Positions 45,302 to 58,000 of a stretch of DNA of 64,000 nt are shown one piece after another. The DNA comes from Avena insularis (taxonomy: Eukaryota > Streptophyta > Magnoliopsida > Poales > Poaceae). The stretch lies in NCBI GenBank assembly GCA_023614405.1, contig JAJUPC010000039.1, positions 62,001-126,000 on the forward strand, written 5' to 3'. The notes beneath the pieces are model-generated. The model was not told the origin of the DNA and searched no databases. It saw nothing but the letters and a program-made list of their open reading frames with translations. Each line of letters starts with the position of its first letter. Positions within the stretch are counted from its first letter, which is position 1. The position numbers and the translations under genes are program-made.

Positions 45302-48300
45302 TGTAACTACCTCGGTGAATTACGCTCTTAGTTACAAGCCTGGATGAGCGGAAATGGTTAAAATAGTACAGTGGGGCCAAATGCCACTCACGTGAACCTT
45401 TTCGGCCGTCTAACCATTTCAAACATCGGGACAAGAGCAACGGCGTAATCGGCGAAGGGATCAACTACATACACAAATGAGTATGTATGCAAGCCACCAT
45501 ACAACAGTCCTCGAGCCATTCCATCTAAAAGAAATAGAAATATTACAGCGCCATACGGCAAGATCCAAATATCCTAGATAGATATAATAGTTTAGGATAT
45601 CTCCTCATACATCAAACATCAGTATCGGTGAGCGGAAAACAAGATCCGAGTACGGATAAGAAGCAAATCGGCATAAGATGCCCCATAAATAAACACATCC
45701 CGCCCACAGATCTCACGGATCCCCATTCCCGGAATCTCTACACCGAGTGGTTGTTGCCCACATCGTCCGTATCCTCCACCCAGTATCCATCTTGCGAGTT
45801 TACCTGTTCATCTGAATCAAACAATTTATCGTGTGAGACCCTAGGGGTACTCAGCAAGTCTTTATGCCTCTAAAGGGACACAACAGGGTGGCGCAATTGC
45901 AGCAAAAGATAATACCTAACAATTCTAGGGATACTGCTAACCATCCGCCTAACCAAAGATAGGCGGATGTCGGTGAATGTAATAACAATTATAACAGTAA
46001 TATTAGCAGATCCATCCTCCTCCTCACACCAGCGAGGAAGCGGACGAACAACCCCATCCGTTGGCAGTTTTATTATCCATTCCATGAGTGTTGCACTATT
46101 TACTAGTCGGTACTTAGTCAAGTTAAAGTGGTACTTTAGTTATTCTTGTCTATGATCGGAAACATGCTCCAAGTCGTCCATAACAGCGGACACGGCTTTC
46201 GGAAGATTTACCCTGCAAAGGTGCACAAATAACACACACTCGATCAACCTTGGAAAAACCAAATCAAAACCCAGCAGGCGATCCACGACAAAGCGATCAC
46301 GAGATTGAGAAATATTTGAGGCCACCCCATTAAGCTACCATAGCGAAGTTGGCGGCTCTGAGACGGACTCAAGGTTTCGTCAATGGCTGTAAGCATTTGG
46401 GAACCGAAAGTGTGGTGGGCTTGTCGATACCAAAACACTCCACATCCAAAACAGCACGGTGCTCCTCGCACAATCTTAAATAAGCGATAAAGCATGGCAT
46501 AAGTACATGATAGTAATAAAGCCCCAAACTACTTTGTGGCCCCAAGAAATAAGAATGAATCAAGCTCTGCTCGGGGGTCCATAGGCCTCCCGGATGTGGA
46601 TAGTCTTGAATAGTCAAGGAACATGAATCAAGTACTCGGGGTCTTACGGGACACAAGTGAGCATGAAAAACCAAATAGCAGATATTGCTCACCGTTGCCA
46701 CTTTCATTAGTTATCCCATTACTACTCAGGTTAAGTTGTTTAGGTACCTCGTTATCCATCAGACACTCACATACCCTACACATGCTGTTCTACGACCCGC
46801 ATGGCTCAAACAACTCCTGTAGTAATGGCTCATGGGATGGAGGAACAAGCTTCGGTGGGGTGTAAAAGTAAAGGCTATGCAGTACTTGGGATTCAGTTTA
46901 ATGCAATCGCAACTCAATGATGCAAGAATAAGATAGAGGCAATAGGTACTATATGTATTCAAGCATGTGGTAGTGCTTGCCTGGCAGCTCGATTGAAGCG
47001 AGAAGGATCAGGTAGTGCTCACAGGTTTCTTGATATATCCCACCTTTCGGCGTCTATTCGAAGAAGAACCAAACAAACAAGGGCCAACATAAATAAAGTG
47101 CACAAGCATATGAATAAAATGCGACAAGCAAACAATCATGCCATGATGAATGATGCACACTTTGCATGGCAATAATGTAGCATGGCATGGGTGAGGTATA
47201 ATACAAGAATAAAGCATTTTATGGAGTTTTAGTCACATTTTATCCTCAAATAAGTTGTTGTATACTTTATATTTATAAGATGCATGCTGCAATTCAGAAC
47301 ATGGAATGCATAGATAGAACGGTCTCGTCGAGCTGATCATTTTAGACATATTATTTGTCAAAATTGGAGTTATAAAACAAAAGTTATTAATTAATTAAGA
47401 AAAAGGGCACTTTATTTGTAAATTTAATCAACTCGAAATTTAAAGTGTTCAAAATATATTTTGAAGGCCATAATTGAATTCCTCACATTTTTCTGATTTA
47501 AAAACATATATTATTTGTATTATTGGTTGTTAATAAAAGTTATTAATTTTGGATATAAAACATATTTAACAATTTAAAACGTTTTATTAAACAAAAAAAA
47601 GATCGAGAGGTTTTGTACACAGAGGAGCTAGCCACAACCACTGTCGGGTGGGCCGAGATGCTGAGTCATGGCCAGGCGTGGTACCCTCTGGGCTTTTACC
47701 TGCAACGTTGTCTAGCCAGCCAGTGCGTGCCTTGGCGAGACACGAGAAACGCTCGTGATGGCCGCAACAAAACCGGGTGCTTTTGTGTAAAAGCTACACA
47801 GTGGCGACAGTGGGACCAGGCTGGACATGAGTTGAAAAAGCTAACATGTAGGGGTATGTGCAAAGGATATGTACTATTTTTCTTCCTTCGTTTACGAGAA
47901 GCGGCGGTGTCGCTTGAGGAGAAACAGGCGCCCAGGCTCGATCCCATGACCTCACGCTGGAGCTGGCGGGTGAACCACCAGCAGTACTAGCGGCTGATGC
48001 TAGGTAGTGGATCTTGCGGCCGGTGAGGTGTGGCGGCGTCCGTCGTCTACCTCGCGCGTCAACTCTGAGCATGCACGGAGGCGGAGGCGAGGTTCAGGAA
48101 GCACGGATAGGGTTGGTCGATGCGGCTAAGGCGGGAAGCGGGCGTGTGCGCTTGCAGCGAGCCACGGCAGGCTGACGACAAGCAGGAGGGGGTGGCGGCA
48201 AGGGTTTTAGCGGCGGCGACCATAGAGGCGTTCGACTAAGCGATCGATGCAAGGAAGCAAAGATGGACAGGGGCATGTCTAGGGGTCGATGGCTCACCCA

Positions 48301-49808
48301 TGGGCTCTCGGTGGCATTGGATCGGCTTGGTTCGCGGGAGAGCAGCAGCGATGCTAGCGGACGGCGAGCTAGGGTTTGTGTCGGGCTCGACGTGATCTTC
48401 GGCTCTGGTCCTTCTCCTCCTCTGCGACAGGTACACGCAGCCTTCTAGGAGTCTCCTCGACCCTCCTCGACACACGGCTCCTCTTCTCCTCCTCTCTAGC
48501 ACCGGTGCTACGGGGTGGCCGAGATAGATGGCGAGGTGGCGGGTGGGCTAGCAGGGGATGGTGAGGCCCTGGGGTGGTGAGGCGAGCCAGGCAAGATCTG
48601 GATGACCTTTGCCGGGGCGGGGTGGGGTAGATAAGGGCGGGGAGGAGGTTAGGTAAGGAGGCGAGAGGAAAAGGTTCTGTGGGGGCTCGGGAAGGGAAGG
48701 TGGCTTGGCCACCTTTTGCTCCGCCCTCACGTGCTCGTCGTGGGGAGGCCAGGCAGAGGCTGCAAGGGGGGGCCAGCAGAGGGGTGAGGCCAGGCTTGGC
48801 TCATGGGACCGCACGGCAGGGAGAGAGAGAGAGCATGGTCTGGAGCTAGGGTTGGAGGAAGTAGAGGCTCGGGTTAGAGCTGGTGCTAGGGTTGGGGTTG
48901 GAGGGTAGCTCGGCCAGGGGAAGGGTGGCCAGGTGGGGCCAGCAAGGTAGGGAGGACACCTCGGCATGGTGAGAGGAGAGGGTGAGGTGAGAGGGGGAGA
49001 TGGGTGTAACTAGGGTTAGATTAGAGAGGAAACTAGGGTTAGGGTTAGATGAGGTGTTAGGTTTTGGATAGGGGATAGAGAGAGAGGGTGATGTCTTAGG
49101 GTTTAGAGTTTTAGAGATAATGGTTGAAATGCCCACACATGGCTTGCATGGATGGGGATGGTTGTAGGGTTTTTAGCATGAACCCAACAAGATCAAGCAT
49201 GAAGAGGGGTAGAGAGAGAGATGGTGGTGAGGGATAGAGAAGATCCCCAAAAGAGAGAACCCATCTAAACCAAGAGAGAAACAAATGGCTAAAGGTGGAG
49301 GTACTCTTGCATGGCCCATGCAATTTAATAATTGCCATGATTAAATTCTTGTGAAAACAAAATAATAGCATGGCATTATCCTTATGCATTCCCAAGAAGT
49401 GGAATCAAGGCCAAGCAAAAGAATTCATAGATTTAGATCCACCCCACCCACATGAGCTAGAATAACATCAAAAGAAAAAGAGAAACAAGCTCATGGATAA
49501 TGGGATGGTGGAATTTTAAGGTGGTGACAAAGAGAGATGGTGAAGTTGGAATAAAAGATATGCCCCCAACTCAACTTGGGCATTTAAAAAATATATCAAT
49601 AACCAAATACAATATCAAGAGGCAAATACAATTTACAATGCATATGAGAGAAGAACCAAATCAAAAGGGTTTTATAAGATGCTCAAATGCAAGGTGGCAT
49701 GATGACATGAGCATGATATAATTATGATGCAACAATTATATATAGGAAGTAGCCATTATCTTACTAGACCAAGTAGCATTACAATTGTTAGACAATTGGG
49801 ATGCTACA
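45302..49808 (-). repeat. 3' LTR of the Tekay element (4507 bp)
   Basis: On plus it runs TGTAACTACCTCGG...GGGATGCTACA. It includes an AT-rich part (47.2-47.6 kb), a GC-rich part with many small open frames (47.6-49.0 kb), GA runs at 48819-48832 and telomere-like GGGTTAGGGTTAG wording at 49010-49050. Internal open frames look like composition effects. Confidence 0.95.
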
Positions 49809-49821
49809 ACTCTCCCCCACT
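49809..49821 (-). other. Polypurine tract (Tekay)
   Basis: Minus reads AGTGGGGGAGAGT directly before the TGTAGCATCC start of the 3' LTR. It primes plus-strand synthesis. Confidence 0.85.
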
Positions 49822-49829
49822 AAACAGGA

Positions 49830-51260
49830 ATCTGCTTGAGATTCTAGGAAGAAGAAGAAGACTCAAAGAGGGTAGGATACTTGTACGGAGCTCATCTTCA
49901 CGTTCCCAAGTGGCTTCATCAGCAGAATGGTGCGACCCTTTGCACCTTGCGAACTTGATGGACTTGTTGCGAGTCCTTCTTTTCTGCGACTTCAAGGATT
50001 TTGTGGGGTGTTCTTGATAAGACAGGTCTTCTTGGATATTGATAAGCTCATGGTCCACGGTCCTGCGGGATCCTTGAAGCACTTCTTGAGTTGAGAGATG
50101 TGGAAAACATCATGGACCTTGAGTTTTCCGGGAGCTCAAGAGCATAAGCAACTTCTCCTCTTCTTCCACGAATTTTGAATGGACGATGTATCTAGGAGCC
50201 AGCTTTCCTTTGATACCAAAGCGGTGCGTGCCTCTCATGGGAGTGACACGAAGGTAATGAGATCACAGGACATACTCCATGTCCGTGTGCTTTCTGTCAT
50301 AATTGCTCTTCTGGCGACTTTGAGCAATCTTCAGATTTTCAAGAATGATGTGAACCTTCTCCTCCGCTTGAGTTACAATGTCAGGGCCAAACAATATTCT
50401 TTCTCTGCCGACCAACCAATCGGAGTTACGCATTTGCGACCATAGAGAGCCTCAAATGGTGCCATCTTTAGACTTTTCTGGAAGCTGTTGTTGTAAGAGA
50501 ATTCAGCATAAGGAAGACATTCTTCCCACTTCATGCCAAAGAGATGGCGCAAGCACGACATATCCTCCAATCTGATTGATCCTTTCAACTTGTCCTTGCG
50601 ACTAAGGGTGGTAAGTTGTCTGAAGTTCAATTTTGTTCCCAAAGCATTTTGGAAATTTTCCCGAACTTGGAAGTGAAGATGCTTCCACGGTGCGAACGAT
50701 CTCAAGCGGAACCCCATACGAGAGACAATTACATTGATATAGAGATCAGCCAACTGAATTGCAGAAATTGTTTCCTTGACGGGAAAGAAGTGAGCCACTT
50801 TAGAAAGCCTGTCAATGACAACAAATATTGCATTGTTGCCCTTCTACGACCTTGGAAAACCAGTGATGAAGTCCATCTCTACTTTCTCCCATTTCCATTC
50901 CGGGGGTTTCAATGGCTGTAGAAGACCGGAAGGTTTCTGATGGACAGCTTTAACTCTCGGCGGACATCACACTCGAGACATACTTGTCACAATATCGTTT
51001 CAATCCGCCACCAATATTGTGTTTTCAAGTCCATGTACATCTTTGTCTTTGCCGGGGTGGATAGAAAGAACAGAATCATCGCCTCCTTGAGAACTTGCTC
51101 TCTCAAACCGGGTAGTTGAACAAACATCCGGTGTTCAAAGAAAAGCGTGCCTTGATCATCGGCGTGGAAGGACTCATACTTGAGCTGGATGTTGGAGATG
51201 ATCTTTTGGTATCGGATCACCAAGTTGAATGGGCGAACCTTTTCTTCCAAGAGAGGGTTG
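49830..51260 (-). pseudogene. Integrase with C-terminal chromodomain (Tekay)
   Basis: From the N-terminus: remnants of the zinc-binding part (MYMDLKTQYWW near 51030, with ECDV/RELK wording after it); the core start VAHFFPVKETISAIQLADLY (about 50798); a damaged second-Asp block (IVSRMGFRLRSFAPWKHL); LEDMSCLRHLFGMKWEECL and YNNSFQKSLKMAPFEALYGR; then, from 50060 to 49860, EDLSYQEHPTKSLKSQ and DEATWEREDELR. The last piece is the chromodomain typical of Tekay/Del integrases, thought to guide insertion to heterochromatin. Several frameshifts; the catalytic D,D,E set is not intact. Confidence 0.85.
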
Positions 51261-52705
51261 CGGAAGGTTGAAGATACCCTTGATCCACAATTTCAAGGTT
51301 GAGCTGACGGAATTCCTCACACAAGAGCGGCTGTTGTTCTTCCAGCATGAGGTTGCTGACATAAGCTTTGCGGCTGAGAGCATCGGCCATGACATTAGCT
51401 TTGCCCAGAGTGTAGTTGATTGTCAAATCAAAATCATTGATTGCTTCAATCCACATCCTCTGACGAAGGTTGAGATCAGGCTGTGTGAAGATATACTTGA
51501 CTCTTGTGATCGAGAAAAGATTTCAAGCGGTTGCCCACCAAGTAATGCCTCCATACTTTCAAAGCAAAGACAAGCTGCTGCGAGTTCGAGGTCATGTAGG
51601 ATAGTTGATCTCATGCGTCTTCAACTGTCGAGAGGCATAAGCAACAACTTGTTTTTCTTGCATAAGGACCGCACCCAATCCTTGCAAAGATGCGTCACAG
51701 AATATCTAGAAAGGCTTGGTTGTATCTGGAGGAACCAAGACTGGTGTGGAAGTGAGCTTCTCTTTGAGTGTTTCAAAGCTTGCTTGATAGGCAGGAGTCC
51801 AAAGGTATTTCTTGCCTTTCTTGAGGAGATCGGTAAGAGGCTTCGCTATCTTCGAAAAGTTCTGAGCGAGCAGGCGGCAATAACTAGCCAAACCAAGGAA
51901 GCTCCGGACTTCTTTGACATTTACTGAGGAAGCGGTCAACAATTGTCTTCTGAGTTTCGGGTTGGCGGCAATGCCCTTGGCGAGATAGCGTGACCAAGAT
52001 AGGTTACTTGAGGCATCAAAACTCACATTTGGAGAACTTTGCATCTGAGCGGTTCTTCTGAAGCTTGTTTAGGACACCGGAGGTGTTCTTCATGTTCTTC
52101 CTTTGACTTAGAATAGACTAGGATGTCATCCAGGTAGACCACAACGAACTTATCAAGATACTCCATGAAAACCGAGTTCATAAGCCTCGAGAAGGTGGCA
52201 GGTGCGTTGGTGAGACCGAAAGACATGACCGTGTACTCATACAGGCCATAGCGTGTGGTGAAAGCTGTTTTAGGAACATCTTCCTTGCGAATCTTGATTT
52301 GATGATAACCACTTCTCAAGTCAAGCTTAGAGAATACCACAGCTCGACTAGCTGATCGAAGAGATCATTAATCCAGCGGAAGGGATATTTATTCTTGATG
52401 GTTTTAGCATTGAGAGCCCGATAGTCAACACAAAGTCTATCGGTCTTGTCTCGCTTCTTCACAAAGATGGTTGGGCTACCCGGAAGAAATCTTGTGTTGA
52501 ATGAAACCCAACTTCTCTTGTTCATCAAGGGCGTTTGAGTTCAGCCAACTCAGCAGGACCCATTTTATAAGGCCGCTTGGAGATAGGAGCCGTTCGAGTT
52601 CAAGCTCAATTACAAACTCAACCTCACGATCCGGAGGCATACAGCAACTCTTGGAAAAACATCTGGAACTCACGGACCACGGAACACTCTGAATAGCTTC
52701 CATAG
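51217..52705 (-). pseudogene. Reverse transcriptase and RNase H (Tekay)
   Basis: 52528-52316: [20 protein letters not shown] and [18 protein letters not shown]. 52340-52023: [20 protein letters not shown] (first Asp), [20 protein letters not shown], then [19 protein letters not shown] (catalytic Y-L-D-D). 52044-51706: connection with VKEVRSFLGLASYCRLL and LLKKGKKYLWTPAYQASFE. 51614-51217: RNase H remnants ending with [19 protein letters not shown], whose ADALSR motif is the usual end. Frameshifts split the domain into at least five pieces, but the RT active site itself is kept. Confidence 0.9.
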
Positions 52706-53095
52706 CATCAGCATTGAGCCGCCAAAGAGAAAAGCTGAATAGCGAGTCGGACTTGGAGAATAGACTATATGGCCTTGAGAATTTTCGAGAAACCGGCGTT
52801 CAGCACAATCAATCACAGCTGCATTTGCTGTCGACCAATCCATGCCCAAGATAACATCAATGTCGAATTGCCCGAACAATTAAGGGCCGAGAGCGAAGAG
52901 CCACCAATCTCAATTTGATTGCCATGGCTGATTTTAGAAGCTGCCATTGTTGCTCAGGAGAAAGGACCATTAACCGCAAGGAGAGGATCCATAGCTAACT
53001 CATTCTCATGTGCAAATTTGTGAGAAACAAAAGAATCGATGCACGAGAATCAAACAAAACTTCGTGCAGGGGCTGAGTTAACGGAAGCATACCCA
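52640..53095 (-). pseudogene. Protease (Tekay)
   Basis: 52879-52800 reads QFDIDVILGMDWSTANAAVI then DCAERRF, the end of the Tekay protease (LGMDWL-type block). The upstream active-site part, expected near 53060-53020 on minus, is readable only in fragments (FDSRASFVSHKFAHENELA-like pieces, with the catalytic D followed by S-R in place of S-G/T-G). Broken. Confidence 0.6.
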
Positions 53096-54196
53096 TCACA
53101 ACTCAGTGCATGCTCGGCTTGGCGGCGTTGACACAGTTAGCACGAGCAACGATGAGCCGGGCTTGGTGTTGATGTTGAGAGCCGAGGTGGTGGTGCACGA
53201 ACCATAGGAGAGCTTGCGCAGTCTTGGAGGTGGTGGAGGAAGAGCTTTGTTTTCATTGGATAGTTCGGTGTTGATGCCAGTGTTTCCACAAGTGTAACAA
53301 GCACCGGTGGGCGTGGAACAACGTGGCCGAGGACTCCTTGAGCGCTCGAGGTAGTTGTGGTTGTAGCCCACAGGAGCAGCGGTGAGGAAGTTTGGTGGCC
53401 TTGCAGCGTAAGCAGAAGGTCTTGGTGGAGCAGGGAGGCGACGGTGGGGTGTTAGGAACCCGAACACGGCAGCTTAGAAGGAGTTGACATAGCTGAAGAG
53501 CTTCTTTGCATCGCAGTTGTGTTTCTTTGACTCCTCAAACACTTGCCTACTTGCTTCTTCTGCTTGTATGCTGAAGTTCGAAAAAGCCGGACCTTGCATG
53601 TGTGATTGCATATTTAATCGATGCATTGAGCCCTTGTGAACCTCTTTTGCTTCTTCTTGTCATCGGAGATCTCATCGCCACCATAACGAGAAAGGTTCAT
53701 GAAGTTTCTGATGTAGGTATTGACATTGTCATTGCCACCTTGAGGTTGAAAACACTTCCTTCATCCTCTCCATGACAATTTCGGATATTGCTCTTTGAAA
53801 GCTCCGATGAACTATTCCCATGTAGGCTGAAAACCGGTCGGTTTGCCTTGGGTAATTCTCCCACCACAGGCGCATCTCCCTTGAAGGTGAGTGGCACATT
53901 TTACCCATTCTTGCTCGGGAACATCAGCGGTCACGGTAACCTTGACATCTCACGCAACCAATCATCAGCATCAAGTGGTTGATCGGACACATCAAATTGG
54001 CGTGGGTTGAACTTGAGGAAGCTTTTGATGTCTCCTCGCTTTGGAGGTGGAGGTAGCGGAACAAACTCATTCCTCCTGACACTTTCTTCAAAACGCTGTT
54101 GGTTCTGCTGCATTGCTGCCAAGGCATTGGCGATGCTTGACAACATGACCCCAGTTCAGGTTGTATGTCCTCCTCAGAACGGCGTGGTGGTGCCAT
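53096..54196 (-). pseudogene. gag (Tekay)
   Basis: The start is taken at the ATG at 54196 (MAPPRRSEEDIQPE). A piece with IANALAAMQQNQQRFEESV, PLPPPPKRGDIKSFLKFNP and RQFDVSDQPLDADDWLREM matches the gag N-terminal core of Tekay elements. After damaged capsid sequence (53890-53500), a CYTCGNTG piece (about 53295-53270) is the start of the zinc knuckle whose later H and C are lost by frameshift. The nucleocapsid stretch is Arg/Pro-rich. Confidence 0.8.
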
Positions 54197-55038
54197 CCTG
54201 TGATTGATATAACACACAAGTCAGTACCATAATGGAGAATAATAATAATCCAAAATAGTACCAAGATGGAATTAACCAAGATTAAAGGATACAATTTACT
54301 AAGATGATATTAAAATATCAACATAGTTCAAAGCACCTAGAAGATATTAAGCATATCGCACACGGCTGAAAAGAGTGTGGTACACAACTAACAAAGAAAA
54401 AATTTCCATAAATTTGGCATGAAAATACCAATATATCATAAAATCACTTAACGAATCAAGATTAGTGACTCTACCAATTCAATATACAAGAGCGAATGAT
54501 AAAAGTAGTGGTATGGTCGCGACTCCATCCCGCACTCAAATCATTACTCCGCACATGAACAAGTAGAACACGTATCCCAACACCTTCTTCTCAAGATGAA
54601 CCTAAAGATTAGTAACTACGGAAACGAACACCCCAACAAGATAACGTCGGATAACAAAGAGTAAGACGGATCACGGCGGTATACAACGAATCAGATAGAT
54701 CGCGTCGGTTTGCAAAAGCCTGTCGGTATGGAATGTACCAACAGTTGATAACCAAAAGGCAGATAAAGATAACATGTTGGATGCAATGAGATAGACAAGG
54801 AATTACACACACACACACTTCCTATGGTACTACGAAACCCGACACGTGAATCCTAGTTTGAATTTTAAGAAGAGGATTGAAAACGTTACACTTCCTTACC
54901 AGAAAAGGGTGGGTGGTGGGTAAGAAGAAAAGTGGAAGCAGTCCTACTCTCACGTTTTGTTTTTCCCTAGTATACATAACTACCAAAAATATTTGCTAGA
55001 CTGACAACGACCATTTGGCTGAGACCCTGAAGGGCGGG
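54197..55038 (-). other. 5' leader of the Tekay element
   Basis: Non-coding sequence between primer site and gag start, AT-rich, with an (AC)-type run TACACACACACACAC at about 54806-54820. No conserved frame. Confidence 0.6.
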
Positions 55039-55039
55039 A

Positions 55040-55053
55040 TGGCTCTGATACCA
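55040..55053 (-). other. tRNA-iMet primer binding site (Tekay)
   Basis: Minus reads TGGTATCAGAGCCA, 14 bases complementary to the 3' end of plant initiator tRNA-Met, two bases inside the 5' LTR end. Confidence 0.9.
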
Positions 55054-55055
55054 AT

Positions 55056-58000
55056 TGTAACTACCTCGGTGAATTACGCTCTTAGTTACAAGCATGGATG
55101 AGCGGAAATGGTTAAAAATAATGCAGTGGGGCCAAATGCCACTCATAGGTAGACCTTTCGCCGTCGTAACCATTTCCAAACATCAGGACAATAACGGCGT
55201 AATCGGCGGTGAAGGGATCAACTACATACACAAATGAGTATGTATGCAAGCCACCATACAGCGATCCTCGAGCCATTCCATCTAAAAAGAAATAGAAATA
55301 TTACAGCGCCATACGGCAAGATCCAAATATCCTAGATAGATATAATAGTTTAGGATATCTCCTCATACATCAAACATCAGTGTCGGTGAGCGGAAAACAA
55401 GATCCGATGCGGATAAGAAGAAAATCGGCATAAGATGCCCCATAAATAAACACATCCATACAGATCTCACGGATCCCGTTCCCGGAATCTCTACACGAGT
55501 GGTGTTGCCCACATCGTCCGTCTCCTCCACCCAGTATCCATCTTGCGAGTTTACTGTTCATACGAATCAAACAATTTATCGTGTGAGACCCTAGGAATTT
55601 TCGGCAAGTCTTTATGCCTCTAAAGGGACACAACCTGGGGTGGCGCAATTGCAGCAAAAGATAATACCTAACAATTCTAGGGATACTAAGCTAACCATCC
55701 GCCTAACTAAAGATAGATGGATGTCCGTGAATTAATAACAACAGTTATAACATTATTAATGAGATCCATCCTCCTCCTAAACACCAGCGAGGAAGACGAA
55801 CAACCCCCATCCTTTGGCAGTTTTATTATCCATTCCATGAGTGTTGCACTATTTACTAGTCGGTACTTAGTCAAGTTAAAAGCGGTACTTTAGTTATTCT
55901 TGTCTATGATCGAAGCGTGCTCCAAGTCATTCATAACCGCGAACCGGCTTTGAAAGATTTACCTGCAGGGTGCACAAATAACAACACACTCGATCAACCT
56001 CGGAAAAACCAAATCAAAACCCAGCGAGCGATCCGACCAGCGATCACAAGATTGAGAAATATTTGAGGCCACCCCATTAAGCTACCATAGCGAAGTTGGC
56101 GGCTCGAGACGGACTCAAGGTTTGCGTCAATGGTACTGTATTTGGGAACCGAAAGTGTGGTGGGCTTGTCGATACATGAAACTTCTCCGCATCAAAAACA
56201 GTGCAGTGCTCCTCGCACAATCTTAAATAAGCGATAAAGCATGGCATAAATGCAGGATAGTAATAAAGCCCCAAACTACTTTGTGGCCCCAAGAAATAAG
56301 AATGAATCAAGCTACGGCTCGGGGGTCCATAGGCCTCCCGGATGTGAATAGTCTTGAATAGTCAAGGAACAGGAATCAAGTACTCGAGGGTCTTCTGGGA
56401 CACAAGTGAGCATGAAATACCAAATAGCGAGATATTGCTCACGGTGCCACTTTCATTAGTTATCCCATTACTACTCGGGTTAAGTTGTTTAGGTACCTCG
56501 TTATCCAGACACTCACATACCCTACACATGCTGTTCTCGACCGCATGGCTCAAACAACTCATGTAGTAATGGCTCATGGGATGGAGGAACAAGCTTGATT
56601 GGGGTGTAAAGTAAAGGCTATGTAGTACTTGGGATTGAGTTTAATGCAATCGCGACTCAATGATGCAAGAATAAGATAGAGGCAATAGGTACTATATGTA
56701 TGCAAGCTTGTGGTAGTGCTTGCTGGCAGCTCGATTGAAGCGAGAGAAGGATGCAGGTAGTGCTCACAGGTTTCTTGATATATCCCCTGCTCAGCGTCTA
56801 TTCTAGGAAGAACCAAACAAACAAGGGCCAACATAAATAAAGTGCACAAGCATATGAATAAAATGCGACAAGCAAACAATCATGCCATGATGAATGATGC
56901 ACACTTTGCATGGCAATAATGTAGCATGGCATGGGTGAGGTGTGGAATACAAGAATAAAGCATTTTATGGAGTTTTAGTCACATTTTATACTCAAATAAG
57001 TTGCTGTATACTTTATATTTATATGATGCATGCTGCAATTCAGAACATGGAATGCATAGATAGAAGCGGTCTCGTTGAGCTGATCATTTTAGACATATTA
57101 TTTGTAAAATTGGAGTTATAAAACAAAAGTTATTAATTAATTAAGAAAAAGGGCATTTTATTTGTAATTTTAATCAACTCGAAATTTAAAGAGTTCAAAA
57201 TATATTTTGAAGGGCATAATTGAATTCCTCACATTTTTCTGATTTAAAAACATATATTATTTGTATTATTGGTTGTTAATAAAAGTTATTAATTTTGGAT
57301 ATAAAACATATTTAACAATTTAAAAGCGTTTTTATTAAGCGAGAAAAAGATCGAGGTTTTTGTACCTGAGAGGAGCTAGCCACAACCAGCGGGTGGGCCG
57401 AGATGCTGAGTCAGCCTTGGCGGCGGAGTACCCTCTAGGCTTTTTGCACCACGACGTTATCCCCATTAGGCCGACTTGCGGGCCTGAGGTTGGCGGGGCC
57501 ATAAGCTGTGACCAGCCGAGGCGTGCCATGCAGCGAGACGACACGCTTCGTGATGGCGCAACAAAACCAGGTGCTTTTTGTAAAAGCTACAGGAGAGCAG
57601 GTGGGACCGAGGCTAGACCCGGGTTGAAAAAGCTAACATGTAGGGGGTATGTGCAAAGGATATGTGCTTCTGTTTTCTTCCTCCGTTTAATGGCCAGCGG
57701 TGCAGAGAGGAGAACATGGGCGCCAGGCTCGATCCCATGACCTCCTTTGGAGCTGGGCGGGTGAACCACCTTGATACTAGCGGTGATGCTAGGTAGTGGA
57801 TCTTGGCGGCCGGTGAGGTGTGGCGAGGCATCCGTCGTCTACCTCGCGTCAACAACTCTGAGCATGCCGGAGGCGGCGAGGCGAGGTTCCGAAGCACGGA
57901 TAGGGTTGGTCGATCACGGCTAAGCGGGGCGGAAGAGGCGTGTGCTTAGCTGCGAAGCGAGCACGGCAATGACGGCAAGCATGGGGTTTTAGCGGCGGCG

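Noticed and set aside
49010..49110. Interstitial telomere tract
   Set aside because: Only a few degenerate TTTAGGG/TTAGGG words, also present in the partner LTR; a part of the LTR and not a telomere remnant.
48236..49136. Series of 60-148-codon open frames in the Tekay LTRs (also 57.9-58.9 kb)
   Set aside because: They are shifted by indels between the two LTR copies, with no conserved frame; they reflect base composition.
55040..55053. GGCTCTGATACCA as part of a tRNA gene
   Set aside because: Only the primer-site complement is present; no cloverleaf arms surround it. It is also fixed against the LTR end.
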